Shown: piece by piece, positions 1 through 11,125 of the stretch | Layout: each line of letters opens with the position of its first letter | How positions within the stretch are numbered: position 1 is the first letter of the stretch | DNA from: Callipepla californica brunnescens | Taxonomy: Eukaryota; Chordata; Aves; Galliformes; Odontophoridae | Assembly: GCA_023055505.1 (NCBI GenBank) | Contig: JALIRH010000050.1 | Location: forward strand, 248,001-312,000 | DNA length: 64,000 nucleotides | Direction: 5' to 3' | Position numbers and translations under genes: made by a program | Notes under the pieces: model-generated | Seen by the model: only the letters and a program-made list of their open reading frames with translations | Told to the model about the DNA's origin: nothing | Databases searched by the model: none

Positions 1-1642
1 GCTAAGTTTTACTTGCACACAAATTCTGAATGCTGAACCAAATTATAGGATCTATGAGGTGACTTTCAGTAAGCAGCAAGAAATTACAGCTGGTCAGAGA
101 ACCAGGAAGACTAGTGGAAGAGTAGGGGGGCATCTAGCAACTCTGGTGCACTCTGTGATTGCATTTGCTGCATCTGTGTTGAAGAGTCACCACACTGGCA
201 GTAGGAGGAAAGTACTCCATCAGCACTTAAACCAGTGCAGGATAGAGACTGATGTGCCTAGATAAGGCACTGATAGGTAAAAAAAACAACAAGGAAAACA
301 ATGAAAATAAGCCACGTGCTGAAATTACCTACTTTTTCTCAATATACCAGTCACAGCATGGATACAAGGGTCATGCTCTGCATGACTCAGATCCTCTCCT
401 TTCAAATGATGCAGTCTGGGCCAGAAACACTGATTTTCTGTTCTGTTGCTATTGCTTCCAGGTTTTGTTTTGAGGAGGGGAAAATGCTGACTTTTTAAGT
501 TGTCAAAATCTGCAGTGTGGCACTTCAGACAGGCATGAGCATCACAGCAAGTCTGCCTGCCAGCCCTGCTGGGATACATGCTGAACAAGAGACCTAGAGA
601 CACCAAACCACATCTGCCTGCCTGGCCCCACTCTGCTGGTGAGGATTAATTCCAGCTGAGAATTAAAAAAATAAATAAATAAAAACATACAATTTTATGA
701 AGCGTAGAAAATAATTCCCTTAAATAAGCTGTTCTATATAATATTGGTATTACAGGCTGTCTTATCAAGAATTATATCCAGATCTGCTTGATGCTGTTCA
801 GGTGTGGGAATACAAGAAAGTAAATTCATAGCAGAAGCTCTGGAGCAGGATAAACAGCATGAGAAAGGGAAGCTGAGAACCAAGGACACTCCAGAAGAAA
901 AGGAAAACAAGTTCAAGTAAGCTGTGTGGTGGCAGACCCCAACAGGAGGAAGAGTGCATGGCTTGGAACAACTCATGACCCTGATTGAATAAGCACCTGC
1001 ATGCCTGGTTAAGGAGTGTTTGTGGAGTGTTTTGTTGACATGTAAAGGTGGATGGGAAAGTTAAAAGAGAAATCTTGTGAATGTACATAAGGGATGTTAG
1101 AACCTGTAATAAACAATTTGGATCATCCATATCTGACTCTGTGCCTCAGATGCTGCATTCAGGTTTGACAGTTCCATGTTAAAATTACAGCAACACACAT
1201 ACAACAGCAATATCACCAGTCATAAATGAAGCATTTGCTGCCACAAATGTGGACACAGTGATTAATGCATGCACTGTAACAACCCTCAGCAAAGAAAACA
1301 CAACTAAAATCTGTTCAGAAAGCAATCTGTGGAGTAAAGACAATTACTGTAGTCACATTCACTGCTTTCCCAACGCCAATGCTTTCTCTTAACTATGTGT
1401 CTGTTTCATTTTCGCAAAGCCACCAGGCCAAAAAAGATCAGGAAGTGTTAGTGAGCACGGCTTGTGAATTTGACAACTTGTTGCCCTGATCTTTTTGCCT
1501 GTTTGAAGTTCATAGCTGCTTGCTTCTACTACCTTTAATAACTGTGATGCGTGGAAATTCCTGGGCCTGGCTTCTTCTATTGCAGCTGCCGCCTTTGCTC
1601 ATTTTGCTTCATGTTCCCACTCTCCCCTTTATTTCTACTTAC
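1..1642 (-). other. GALNTL6: Intron downstream of the GALNTL6-like exon (partial)
   Basis: This is the 5' part, in transcript sense, of the intron that follows the exon at 1643-1826; it runs out of the window at position 1. The donor reads GTAAGTA on the minus strand at 1642-1636, and the intron interrupts a Glu codon after its second base (phase 2). The rest is AT-rich unique sequence with a short A/AAAT-rich patch near 665-685. Open frames here are short, overlap on both strands and match nothing I recognise. Confidence 0.85.
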
Positions 1643-1826
1643 TCAAAGGGGTCGCTGGGATCAGCTCTCTGGAGCTCAGGAGGAATCGGGATTCTTTTGT
1701 AGTACATTTCCCAGTCAAAAGCTCCTCGCATGGCATCCCCTGCCTGTGCCTCGTAGCCAAAATGATTGTGGTCAATGACATCGATCATAGGACACACGAT
1801 GGTTTTGTGGTTTAGTGCAATCTGGT
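1643..1826 (-). CDS. GALNTL6: Internal exon of polypeptide N-acetylgalactosaminyltransferase, GALNTL6-like (second of two exons here)
   Basis: This 184-bp exon encodes about 61 residues of the catalytic domain of a Golgi type II membrane enzyme family that transfers GalNAc from UDP-GalNAc to Ser/Thr, starting mucin-type O-glycosylation. Readable landmarks, in order, are [46 protein letters not shown] and RADPSDPFE. The acceptor is a pyrimidine-rich TTTTTCAG followed by AC; the donor is TTTGA followed by GTAAGTA. The first two bases complete an Asn codon begun in the upstream exon, and the exon ends after two bases of a Glu codon (phases 1 and 2). The paralogue GALNT10 is very similar, but as I recall it reads HDDFRYETQ where this has HNHFGYEAQ, so I prefer GALNTL6. 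I see no frameshift or internal stop. Family membership is nearly certain; the paralogue is inferred. Confidence 0.93.
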
Positions 1827-2840
1827 CTGAAAAATGAAAGTAGAAAATAGGAAATGGCATGTCTAGTCAAGCCATCTGTCATATTACTGCAAAGTGAATC
1901 CCACAGGTTTTTTGATGTTTGAAGATTGCTTGCTTTGTTTCCTGTGGCCCCCAAAACATTTCATTTATCAAATCTGTATCATGCCTTTGTCTAAGTGGAC
2001 TTAATGCAGTTGGGGAATGATTAGAAGCATTTACCATTCTTTAAAGGGAGGCATATCCCTCTGAGACCAACAGGAGTCCAGTCATCTATATCTCTGTCAT
2101 TTTGCTACTCTGAGTTGTCCCCAATCTGTCAGCTACGGAACAAGCCAGCAAGCAAAATGTAAAAATACTCCTTCAGCTGTGGGGAATGTGTATGGCAAGC
2201 TCCTGTGAAAGAGATTCGTGTTCCCAAATGCAAATCTCAGACTTTGCAACTATTCAGCCCCTGCTCTGTAGCACTAGTGAACATCAGCTCCAAGATCAGA
2301 TGCTAAAATTAAAGACAAATTCCAACACATGGAACAAAACAGGGCTGCTGTCCTTTTTGTGCCTTTCTTGGCAGTACAGAGAAAGCCTTAGAGCATTATT
2401 CTTACTCACCTGTTTTATAAAGAAGGAAGTTTCAATTGACTTAAAAAAAAAAATTGAGCTTTGAGACTAAAGCAAATTCCCGTCTCTAATATAAAAGCAG
2501 TGAGGGCCTGAGTCTGCCTTTAGAGAATCCTATTACTTAATCCCTTAGAGCTTCCCAGAAAAGAAATAAAAGGAAAGAAGATATGCCAACTGCAAGAATT
2601 AGGCAGAAGAATCATGTTTTGCAGTGAGGAAGTACACAAAAACTTTGTAGCTGGATTGGAGTTAAAGAATAGCAGAAAAATTATCCACAAAACAAGGTCT
2701 CAACATTGTAACTGTAGTAAAGCTTTTTCTCCAGATGATATCCTAGATTCTATGCAAAATATAACACATTTTCTAAGTCTATGTGATTTTTTTCTAAATA
2801 AGAATTAGATTTCACTGGTGCATGAAAATGTCCTAGAAAA

Positions 2841-2854
2841 ATATATATATATAT
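2841..2854. repeat. (AT)7 microsatellite
   Basis: Seven uninterrupted AT dinucleotides lie in the short intron. It is a simple repeat with no other visible role. Confidence 0.9.
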
Positions 2855-5800
2855 CTGAGGGTGGAAAGTGTAATAAACACTTAGATAGTAAGGCAGAAAA
2901 TATTAGCATGATTATTACTAACGTAGACTTTGTTTCCCTGCTTACGAAGGACTGAAATGAAAACTATATATACATCTTAGCAAAATACCTGTAGCTTTTA
3001 TATTTATACTCAGCTATTGCTTAAGAGACTGTCCAAATGGGGGGACAATACTGACTGCTAGTGAGAAATAGCCATGCCTGGAAGTTTCACATCCTAAATC
3101 TTGAACAGTGAAATAAATTTAAAGTGCAGCTCTCACAATATTCTAGGAAGCTCTTCTGAGACATAATGGCCACATTACTGTTGCAATTGCCAAATATAAT
3201 TACATTCACTGATATATGAGGTAGTGCTATCTGTAATCATCATGTAAAGACATTTTTATATAATCTCTTTCCTGTGATGGTCCTACTAATAGTTTCAAGG
3301 CTTATAATAATCTGTCTGTGATCCTTGCTTTGTGAACTGATCGGAAGAGAGAAACTAAAGGGGGTTGATTTGGGTGGTATAGGTCAAAGGCAGACTCATA
3401 CATTAATATCCTTCTCTTTAAGAGCTGCTGCCTTTAAGCAGACTGAAGGATTAGAAACAAGCAAAGACAGCCAGTGATACAACTGTCTTAGCAGTGCTCA
3501 AACTCAAACCCCACCTTTCTTCCTACAGCTCTGCAAGACTTTTGCAAATAAGATGGTGCTAACTTGCCTGGTCCATGAAAAAGCACAGGAAAATCTTGAC
3601 TTTTGAGGAAAGCAGGGTTTTAAATTACATGTTTGTGCAACCAAAAGGCAAAGTAATCAAACTTTCAGCCTCAATCTTTCTTTCAGTATGCCTGAAATAA
3701 TGAATTTTACATACAGGCTTCAGAGGCTTAAATGTAGCCTGAATATGAATTCAGGAAACAGAAAGAAGTGCTGTAGGGGCAGCTTATGTTCCCCAAAAGT
3801 ACTGATATCATAGCTTTACAGACGCAAACATGCCGCTACCTTTGCCACCCACTGCTGTCTATCCCAACTGCTCCTAATGTAAGATACTGAAAGTCACAGC
3901 TGAAATGTTTTGGAGCCTCCTCCTCATCCTACCACAAATGGCTACTGTTCCGAAAACATCCATGCAGTATTTCAATGCATATACACTGCAAATACAGGGA
4001 AAAAAGATAGATAAGCATCACTGCACATGTAAAAATCTTGCAGAGCGGAGGGAAAGCCTGGGATCAAGAGGGAACATTGCTCATGTTTTCTCTATTGAAA
4101 TTTTAAGCAGATATACATACATATTTGACTTCAGCACTTTTAGTATGAAGCAGAGCATGGGTATGTGGCAGTAAACAGAAGTTTACAAAACCGGGTAAAC
4201 CACTATATCAAAAATTTAGGTTTTGTCTTTATGAGAACTATGCACCTATTTAATTTCAAGTGTTTCTTTCAAATTATTCTGATTAAAGTAACAATACTAT
4301 AGAAATGCTCTTATTTTTGTACTTACATGTGATTACAATGGTGACTACAGCTCAACAAATTATCCTTCCCAAACTGTCATAAAAGTTTGTGCTCTGAAGT
4401 CTGAATCTTTCAGCTGGTTTGCCCCTCAGTTTCTTACTTCAAGCCCATGACAACTGATTTTGTACTACACTGGACTTGACTACAACAGCTGGAGTCCAAA
4501 TCACAGTTTTTCTTCCACTGACTTCAGAAGTGATAACAACCATCTGTGTTTACCAGTATTTCCACATGGCTACAGCTGCCTACCCAGTGACCACCAGGCA
4601 AAACTCCCTGAGATCTTGAAGTGGCTGATCTCAGTTTAGAGTGCCATTGAAGCTAACCAAATAAACTAAATAAAGCTTAAAGAAAAAGAAGAAAAGCCAT
4701 TTTGCAGCCATGTTAAGAAAGAAAAAAAAGAGCTGTAACTGAAAACATCTCTGGCTGAATTATTCAGCTATCTTACAAGAACTGGAGTAACTCAGTCTTC
4801 CTACGGTCTAAAAAGTGATAGTCAATTCTAAAAATTTAAGCTGGATGCCTAAATAACTTTGAGAATGGTCTTGATTTTTTTTTTTTCTTTCTAACCTTTA
4901 TCATGCAAGGTCTCATTTTGATAAGAACTTCTACTACTCTGGAGCAGTGCAAGTCACTGCCCGCCTCAGTGATGCAATCTTCACACCAGAGTGGAGCTGA
5001 AATGGGCTCCTTTTGAGGACATTTCACTATGCTCCATGGATGAAAATCAGAGTTAAAATAGGGCGCATTTTGTTTTGGTTTCCTTGAACAATTTGCATTC
5101 AAATGCAGTGCCGTATGAATAACATGACAAATCTTTAGATAAATACTAGCAAATATCTATAACTATCATTAGTCAACAACCACCTAATGGTTCTGAGAAA
5201 ATCCCCTCTTCCCTTTGGGGAAACAGGGCACAAGGCATTCTTAAGTTGTGCGTTCATTGTCTATTTGCCCTCCCTTGTGTAATGCTCTTATTCTTTTATT
5301 TAAAATCAAGCCTATTGAACCTGGGCTCCTGTGTTTCTTAAGATTACTTCCTAGATCCTCTGGCTGGTTTGCTAAGGGTACTTCCCCTGGAGTTAGACTG
5401 TGAAAGATGACGTTGCACATGGGAGTTGGACAGAGCTGGGTCTTGGTCTCTGAGGATGCTTCTCCCATATTTGCACTTTTCTGTCTTAAGACTGAGGATT
5501 TAGATCATCAGTTCAATATCCCCGTGAACCTAACTGCTATTATCAACTCCTTGTGACCATTCTGCTTAGCATTATTTATAGGGTCAAATCCAGCTAGACG
5601 CCTCTTCGCTTCAGACACGAAAACAGGAAAAGGAACTTTTTTGCAATTTGTAATTTTCACACGTCTAAGCTAGTAAAATAGGAGGGTTAAATCTCATCTG
5701 CAACAACTTAGAAAAAGATTTCAGCAGACAAGAATGACAATCTTCCTGATTTTTTTTTTACATTAGTAGCGATGTACTGTGCACCTCGGGGAAAAAACAG

Positions 5801-6405
5801 AAGGTAGAGGAAAGATGTATAAGTGCACTCCATGGTGTTTAACAGCTAATCTGTCAGGGCTGCCTGTGGAAGGATTATTGAAACTCACATTTCCCTACGC
5901 TCCTTTATGCCATTTGGGCTTTACATGAAGACAGCAAGGTTACTTCTAAAAATGCTGATTAAGGTCAGTGTGGTAACGAATGGATAGACTGTAAATTGAT
6001 GTGGAAGCTAGAAAGAATGTAAATTCAGAATTTTGTAATTATCCTGTTACTGATCTGAGGAAAAACTAGTTAATATTTCTGTTTTTTGGTCTCAAGTGAT
6101 TGTTCATTAGCAGAACAGCATCTCTTCTTGGCTGCAAATGTTTATTGGCTTATTGTATGGCCAAACAAGGCTTAGGAACAAAATTCAAGAAACACTAGTT
6201 GATGAAACACTATCCTGTCATACCCTTATGACATATTCTTGTAATTAACATAAATTTCCTTAACAACAAATTCAGCAGTTTTATTTAGCTTTCCTAGAAG
6301 AAAGTACTCACTTTCAAATCCTTCATATGTAGTCAGGAGGGAAAAGAGGGGACAGTGTCTTCTAAGTGAAATCCTAGACTACAACAATTGATTCTTTCCA
6401 TTTCT

Positions 6406-6456
6406 TTGACTAATGGAGCTTTGCTGGGTGCAGCTGGAATCCAGCAAAGCAGTCAA
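6406..6456. repeat. Intronic inverted repeat (16-bp stem with a bulge)
   Basis: The left arm is TTGACT (6406-6411), then a six-base bulge AATGGA, then GCTTTGCTGG (6418-6427). The right arm is CCAGCAAAGC (6441-6450) followed directly by AGTCAA (6451-6456). All 16 pairs are Watson-Crick, and two more (G-T and T-A) can form inside the 13-base loop. It lies about 490 bp downstream, in transcript sense, of the exon at 6945-7130, so the intron RNA could fold here. It may be a small transposon-end relic, a structured intron element or chance. Confidence 0.7.
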
Positions 6457-6944
6457 TAGCTAATCATTCTCCCTGAGCTTTCTATTGTGAATGTAGTTGT
6501 TATTGGATTTAACTCTGAAGTCCTAGATACATTTACAGTGAAAGCTGTTTTAACGGAATGTGGAAGCCTAGGAAGGAGTATGAAAAATGCACAACAAAAG
6601 TTTTCAGGTTTATAGTAAAGAAAGGCCTAGCACAGTACTAGATTTAGCAGTAGTTATAACACAATAAAATGTAGCTCTAATGTAACTCTGAGAGGCCGAA
6701 GTGTCACCTCAAAGTTTCACTAGTTCTTTGGTTTCAAAAAACCAACCAAACAAACAACAAAAAAACATCAATTGGAGCTACTCAAGTTTCTCTGAGTTCT
6801 CACTCATACTGCCTCTTCAGACACTGCAGAGAAGCTCCAAGTGCTTCTATACATTGTATGTCCTTACTGTGGGCTGCAGCCTGGATTGCATCAGCTGTGC
6901 TATATGCTCTACTTTTAACGACTGATGAACACTCAGACACTTAC

Positions 6945-7130
6945 TAAGCAGGGGAGGCAGCCAATTCACGTTGACTTCGCAATGGGAATCCAGAAATGTC
7001 AAGACTTCTCCTCTAGCCAGCGAGGCTCCTAGCAGTCTGGTCCGAATGAGCCCCTCTCGTTTCTTGGTACGTACAATCCTCACTTTGGCAAAACGAACCA
7101 TGTATTCCTCCAGCTTCTCTTTTAAATGTT
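6945..7130 (-). CDS. GALNTL6: Internal exon of polypeptide N-acetylgalactosaminyltransferase, GALNTL6-like (first of two exons here)
   Basis: This 186-bp exon encodes about 62 residues of the GT-A catalytic domain of a GalNAc-transferase (GT27, UDP-GalNAc:polypeptide). In order: [20 protein letters not shown], the family signature [16 protein letters not shown], then [20 protein letters not shown] and LPPLL. DSH, residues 47-49 counted from the first full codon, is the DXH motif that holds the Mn2+ bound to UDP-GalNAc in this family. The acceptor is pyrimidine-rich, TTCTTTCTAG followed by AA; the donor is CTTA followed by GTAAGTG. The last base joins the AC of the next exon to make Asn, giving LLNQIALNHK, as I recall it in GALNTL6. 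Both flanking introns are phase 1, so the exon is symmetric and skipping it would keep frame. GALNT10 is the main alternative. Confidence 0.94.
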
Positions 7131-10100
7131 CTAGAAAGAAGGGCAAAAAAAGCGTCAGTTGTGCCAAGCCTGGAGGAGCCAACAGAAGGGTAGGTTGGCA
7201 TACAACCTGCAAGCTTATCCACTTCCATCTCTCGTCTTTTCAAGACCTCCCAAATCTGCCACAAATCCTCTCTAAGATGATTCAGAAAGTGCAAATGCTC
7301 TGTTTTATCACCCAGGGGAAGACACTGACTCTCTGGACCTTTTACTGCAGTTGCTACTGGCAACCTGCCATCCACGATATAATCACAGCCAAAACAACTG
7401 CAAGATATTCATGCATTCTCTGGTTCCTGCAGCCCAAGGCCACATAAATATTCTGGCACACCGTTATATCAAAAATGTCCTTTCCAAGTGGACTTGCTAT
7501 TACCAACTAATTATCAAGAAATGCAAACAGAAAATAATTTTTTAAAAGTAAGCGTAAGTAAACTAGCACAATTAGATTGTTTTATTAATGGGAAGGGAAC
7601 CAGACATGCAGATCTTAATAGCTGGATACCTGCATGAAGTAAATGGACAGATAATAAAATCAGGCTGTAAATATACAGCAGTTGATATACTTCATATCTG
7701 CATAATCTGGCTTTGTTGTATCATAAAGCAATACTCTGGGGAACCTTCTTTATTCTGACTAAAAACACACACTTAAGAACCATATAAACCAAAACTAACC
7801 ACCACCACCACCACCAAACAAAGAAATCAGATCTTACATTTTTTGAGTCTTTCTAAATGCATCTGTAACAGTTGCACTGATCTTTTTGCCTTTGATACAA
7901 CACCTCAGCTTCTCAGATTTGTTGCTTTACAAGAATTTGATAACTTTTCTAGGCAAGGAAAGTGTCTCTCTCTCTTTGTCTCTGATACTAATAACATGGC
8001 ATGATGCCACATTTAGTGATGCTAGGAACTGTAAGCTAAATCTCACTGATGCAAGTTTGCCAGGTTATGTTTAACTGTATCAACTGCTCTTTTCTTCGCA
8101 CTTGTGTGGTCAGTACAGGCTTTGATCCAGACCTTACATCACTACTGATTGCAAGAAGTTTGTTACAAACTAGTAGAAAATACTTCAGCAGTACCCTCAC
8201 GTGTGTATAAATGTAGATTTAAAGGAAACAAGGAAAGAAGTCACAGCACAGAGAATACAGGATACTGTACAAATAAAATTAAGCTCCACTAAAATAACAG
8301 TTTCCTGCACATACTCTTCCTTGTCTCTGCCCCTTTACCTGTGGATCAAGAAGTAGAAAACATTGAACTGTCAATGCACTGCTAGCAAACCTAGAGCAGT
8401 GCAGACAAGTTACATGCATTTAGTAGGACAATGTTGCATGGAATGATTCTCTGAACAGATGAATCATGTTGCACTCTGGCACTGATGCAGAAGAGGCCTG
8501 AGATTTGACAACATCAGCTTGCAAGGATTACAGACAGGTTCAGGCTTTAGAAGGGAGGAACTAAATGCTTTGGAGTCCTATGAGTCATGAGAGTCGTTTC
8601 CAGGAGAAGTATTAGATCAAGCAGTAAATAGAAATGTGATAAGTCTCCTGGGGACATTGTTAGAAAACTGAAAAATATGATATGAGGCCAAGTACAAGAC
8701 AAAAAATAAGGATTGACATTCAAATAAAAATCTGTTTTCATTCCTATTCTATGGCTGAATTGAGAATACCCAGATTTTCATTCTGCAAAGAGGCAACCCT
8801 TTTTTCATCCCAATTTGCTACTTACATACTCAATAAAAACAAACACAATCCTGCAGTAGTCATGATCACAAAAGTGTACTGTGTCTTCGAATGATGCTGT
8901 CTGTCTGCCCAATCACATTCATTTGACAAGGGCTGCGTGCCACTCAGACTCATTTTAGGTACCAGCTACAAGTCAGACTGGCCTGGGGTCAAATCAGGTC
9001 TTAGAACATTTTGTGCCCATGTGCAGGACTGTCTAAGGCGTGTATTTATCGACCTGTTTTCCTGTTTTTATGAGCTCCACTGAGGCTATTCCCATTGTGC
9101 AGAAATACAGAAGAAGGGAAATAGACCTTAAAAACAAAGATACAAAGAGTCCTTGCAGGAAACACAAGAAAGTCTGTTAGGACTGTCAATCTGGACTTTT
9201 TTTCCTGTGTCGTAAAAAAAAAATCATTTTATGGCCATGAAAAAATGAAACAATTTCCAACTGACAAGATATTACATACTTCCAAAGATCAAATCTCACC
9301 TCTTAGGTACCACATCTTCTTTTACTCCTGAGACACTGTGGAAACTTCTGTAGTACTTAAGGTCATTTAACCCTTCCCCTCTGATCTCTTGCAACCAAAA
9401 ATCCAAAGTTCTACCCACAATGCTATAGTCATGCCAAATTAGTTTTTAGCTTTTTATACAAGAACAGAAAAGAGACTAATAATATAAAATTGATTTATAA
9501 TATGATTTGATTGAGCTTGGACACAACTGATGACAAACTCAGTGAAATCAATGATAGTTCATACTCTTCCTTCACTGCTTCCTTGCAAATCTGGAAAAGG
9601 GATCTCTCACATTTTTAATATTTTTTTTTTCTTTCTTTTTCCAGAATAATAGTCAAAATTCTGTACAACAAACACCAACTTCCTTCCTTTTCTTCAAATA
9701 GCTATTCACACATTTCAGACAGAACGTCATTTGGTTTGTGAAGATGACATTAAAACACACAGCACACCTTCTGAAATCAAAATCACACATAATATTGCTT
9801 TCATCTACTCAGTTTTCTACTCTACTCATTGAATGAATCATGAAATGATTGAATCTTTTTTTTTTAATATTATCCTTTTCATTCAAATAAAAACTCATAA
9901 ATCAGCACAAGTATATAAAAAATATACATCTTAGTCTTGGTGAATTTTAAATATATCCTCATTTAGATGTACGTGGAAGTAATCAGGAAGAAAACAAAAT
10001 TAAGAGTTAATTTTTTATAGAGCCCAGACAAGTAAACTTAAAAAAAAAAAAATAAATAAAAGGCCACATCTATAAACAAATCTAAGTATATCAACTACTA

Positions 10101-10491
10101 GAGGTAAGACCTAGATAAAGTAACTAGATTTAATAAAACAATCACAGTGATAATATTCTAACAATAAATTACAACACAGTCAAAGATACGCCAATTAGAA
10201 TAGCTAACCTATATTATCTATATTCAGTTTTAAGATTTAGCCAAGAAGAATGTTTGGGAAAGTCATTTTGGAAAAAATAGGACGTATTTAAGTTCAATAT
10301 TCAACTGTAACAAACTTCTGAGAATCAATATGTCCCTTTTGGACGTGTAAGTAATGATAAATGTATTTTTAAACTTAATATGAAAGTACTCTCACATCAT
10401 ATGTTCCCTTGTGATGTATTATGCCACTACCTAGGTCTAATCTTACCAAATCCTGATGCCATAAACAAACACAGAGTAACAGCCAGGGACA
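7131..10491 (-). other. GALNTL6: Upstream intron, segment before the first CR1
   Basis: This begins the large intron upstream (in transcript sense) of the 6945-7130 exon. The exon's reading frame stays open for about 27 codons into it, but the CTAG acceptor and the end of family similarity mark the border. The segment is unique AT-rich DNA with an (ACC)6 run at 7798-7815 and several A or T tracts near 9.2, 9.6, 9.85 and 10.04 kb. I see no recognisable exon or mobile element. Confidence 0.8.
7798..7815. repeat. (ACC)6 microsatellite
   Basis: Six perfect ACC units lie in intronic sequence. Confidence 0.85.
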
Positions 10492-11125
10492 GTAGAATAG
10501 TAGAATGATAAAATCCTTAGAGTTGGAAAGGACCCTTAAAGATCATTCAGTCCAACTCCCCTGCAGCAAACAGGGACATCTTCAGCAACATCAGATGCTC
10601 AGAGCCCCATATCCAGCCTGATCTTGAATGTCTCTAGGGATGGGGGCTTCTACAAAATACTGGGCAACCTCTGCCACTGCCTCACCACCCTCACTATAAA
10701 AGAGGAGTAAAAGAGTAGAGCAGAGGGGCAGGATCAACTCCCTCAAACTACTGACCACACTTCTTTTAATTCAGTTGGCTTCCTGGCCAGCACATTGTAG
10801 GCTCATGCCCAGCTTGCTATTTACCAGTACACCCAGGTCCTTTCTGGCAGAGCTGCGCTCTACCCTTTCGTCCCTCAGCTTGTACTGACAGTAGGAGCTG
10901 CCATGACCCAGGTGCTAGGCATGCACTTGGCCTTATTGCATCTCTTGAGGTTCTCCTGTGCTCACTCAGCCTACGTAGGGCTGAGTTCCTGTTCCTCTGG
11001 CTTACTGGCCACATCACCCAGCTTGGTAACACCTGTAAATTTTCTGAGGGTACAATTCTTCCTACTGCTAATGTCATTGATGAAGAAATTAAAGAGCACT
11101 GGTGTCAGTACTGACCCCTAGTAGT
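10492..11125 (-). mobile_element. CR1 LINE fragment, internally deleted, minus orientation
   Basis: Read on the plus strand, this is the reverse complement of a CR1 3' end. It opens with degenerate copies of the terminal octamer (agtagaatagtagaatg), then GTTGGAAAGGACCCTTAAAG, then the familiar phrases around CCTCACCACCCTCAC. Near 10700-10715 it jumps to the part reading AGAGGGGCAGGATCAACTCC, so a few hundred bases of the consensus are missing. It ends near the phrase GTACTGACCCCTAG. It is 5'-truncated like most avian CR1 copies, and no frame of the encoded polymerase is intact. The family name comes from remembered consensus. The element runs in the same direction as the host gene. Confidence 0.9.

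Larger units (their letters stand above)
1827..6944 (-). other. GALNTL6: Intron between the two GALNTL6-like exons (5,118 bp, phase 1)
   Basis: The intron is bounded by a GTAAGTG donor at 6944-6938 and a TTTTTCAG acceptor ending at 1827, both on the minus strand. It interrupts an Asn codon after its first base. The content is AT-rich and mostly unique. It holds an (AT)7 run at 2841-2854, short A and T tracts, and a long-stem inverted repeat at 6406-6456 (listed separately). I recognise no mobile element in it. Open frames such as the minus-strand one at 4836-5102 are short and resemble nothing known. Confidence 0.9.

Noticed and set aside
6971..7447. 158-codon plus-strand open frame
   Set aside because: It lies antisense to the conserved GalNAc-transferase exon and its length follows from that exon's composition; no independent similarity.
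9300..9420. Possible old CR1 phrase (AAGGTCATTTAACCCTTCC)
   Set aside because: Only one short phrase fits; the neighbouring sequence does not follow the CR1 order.
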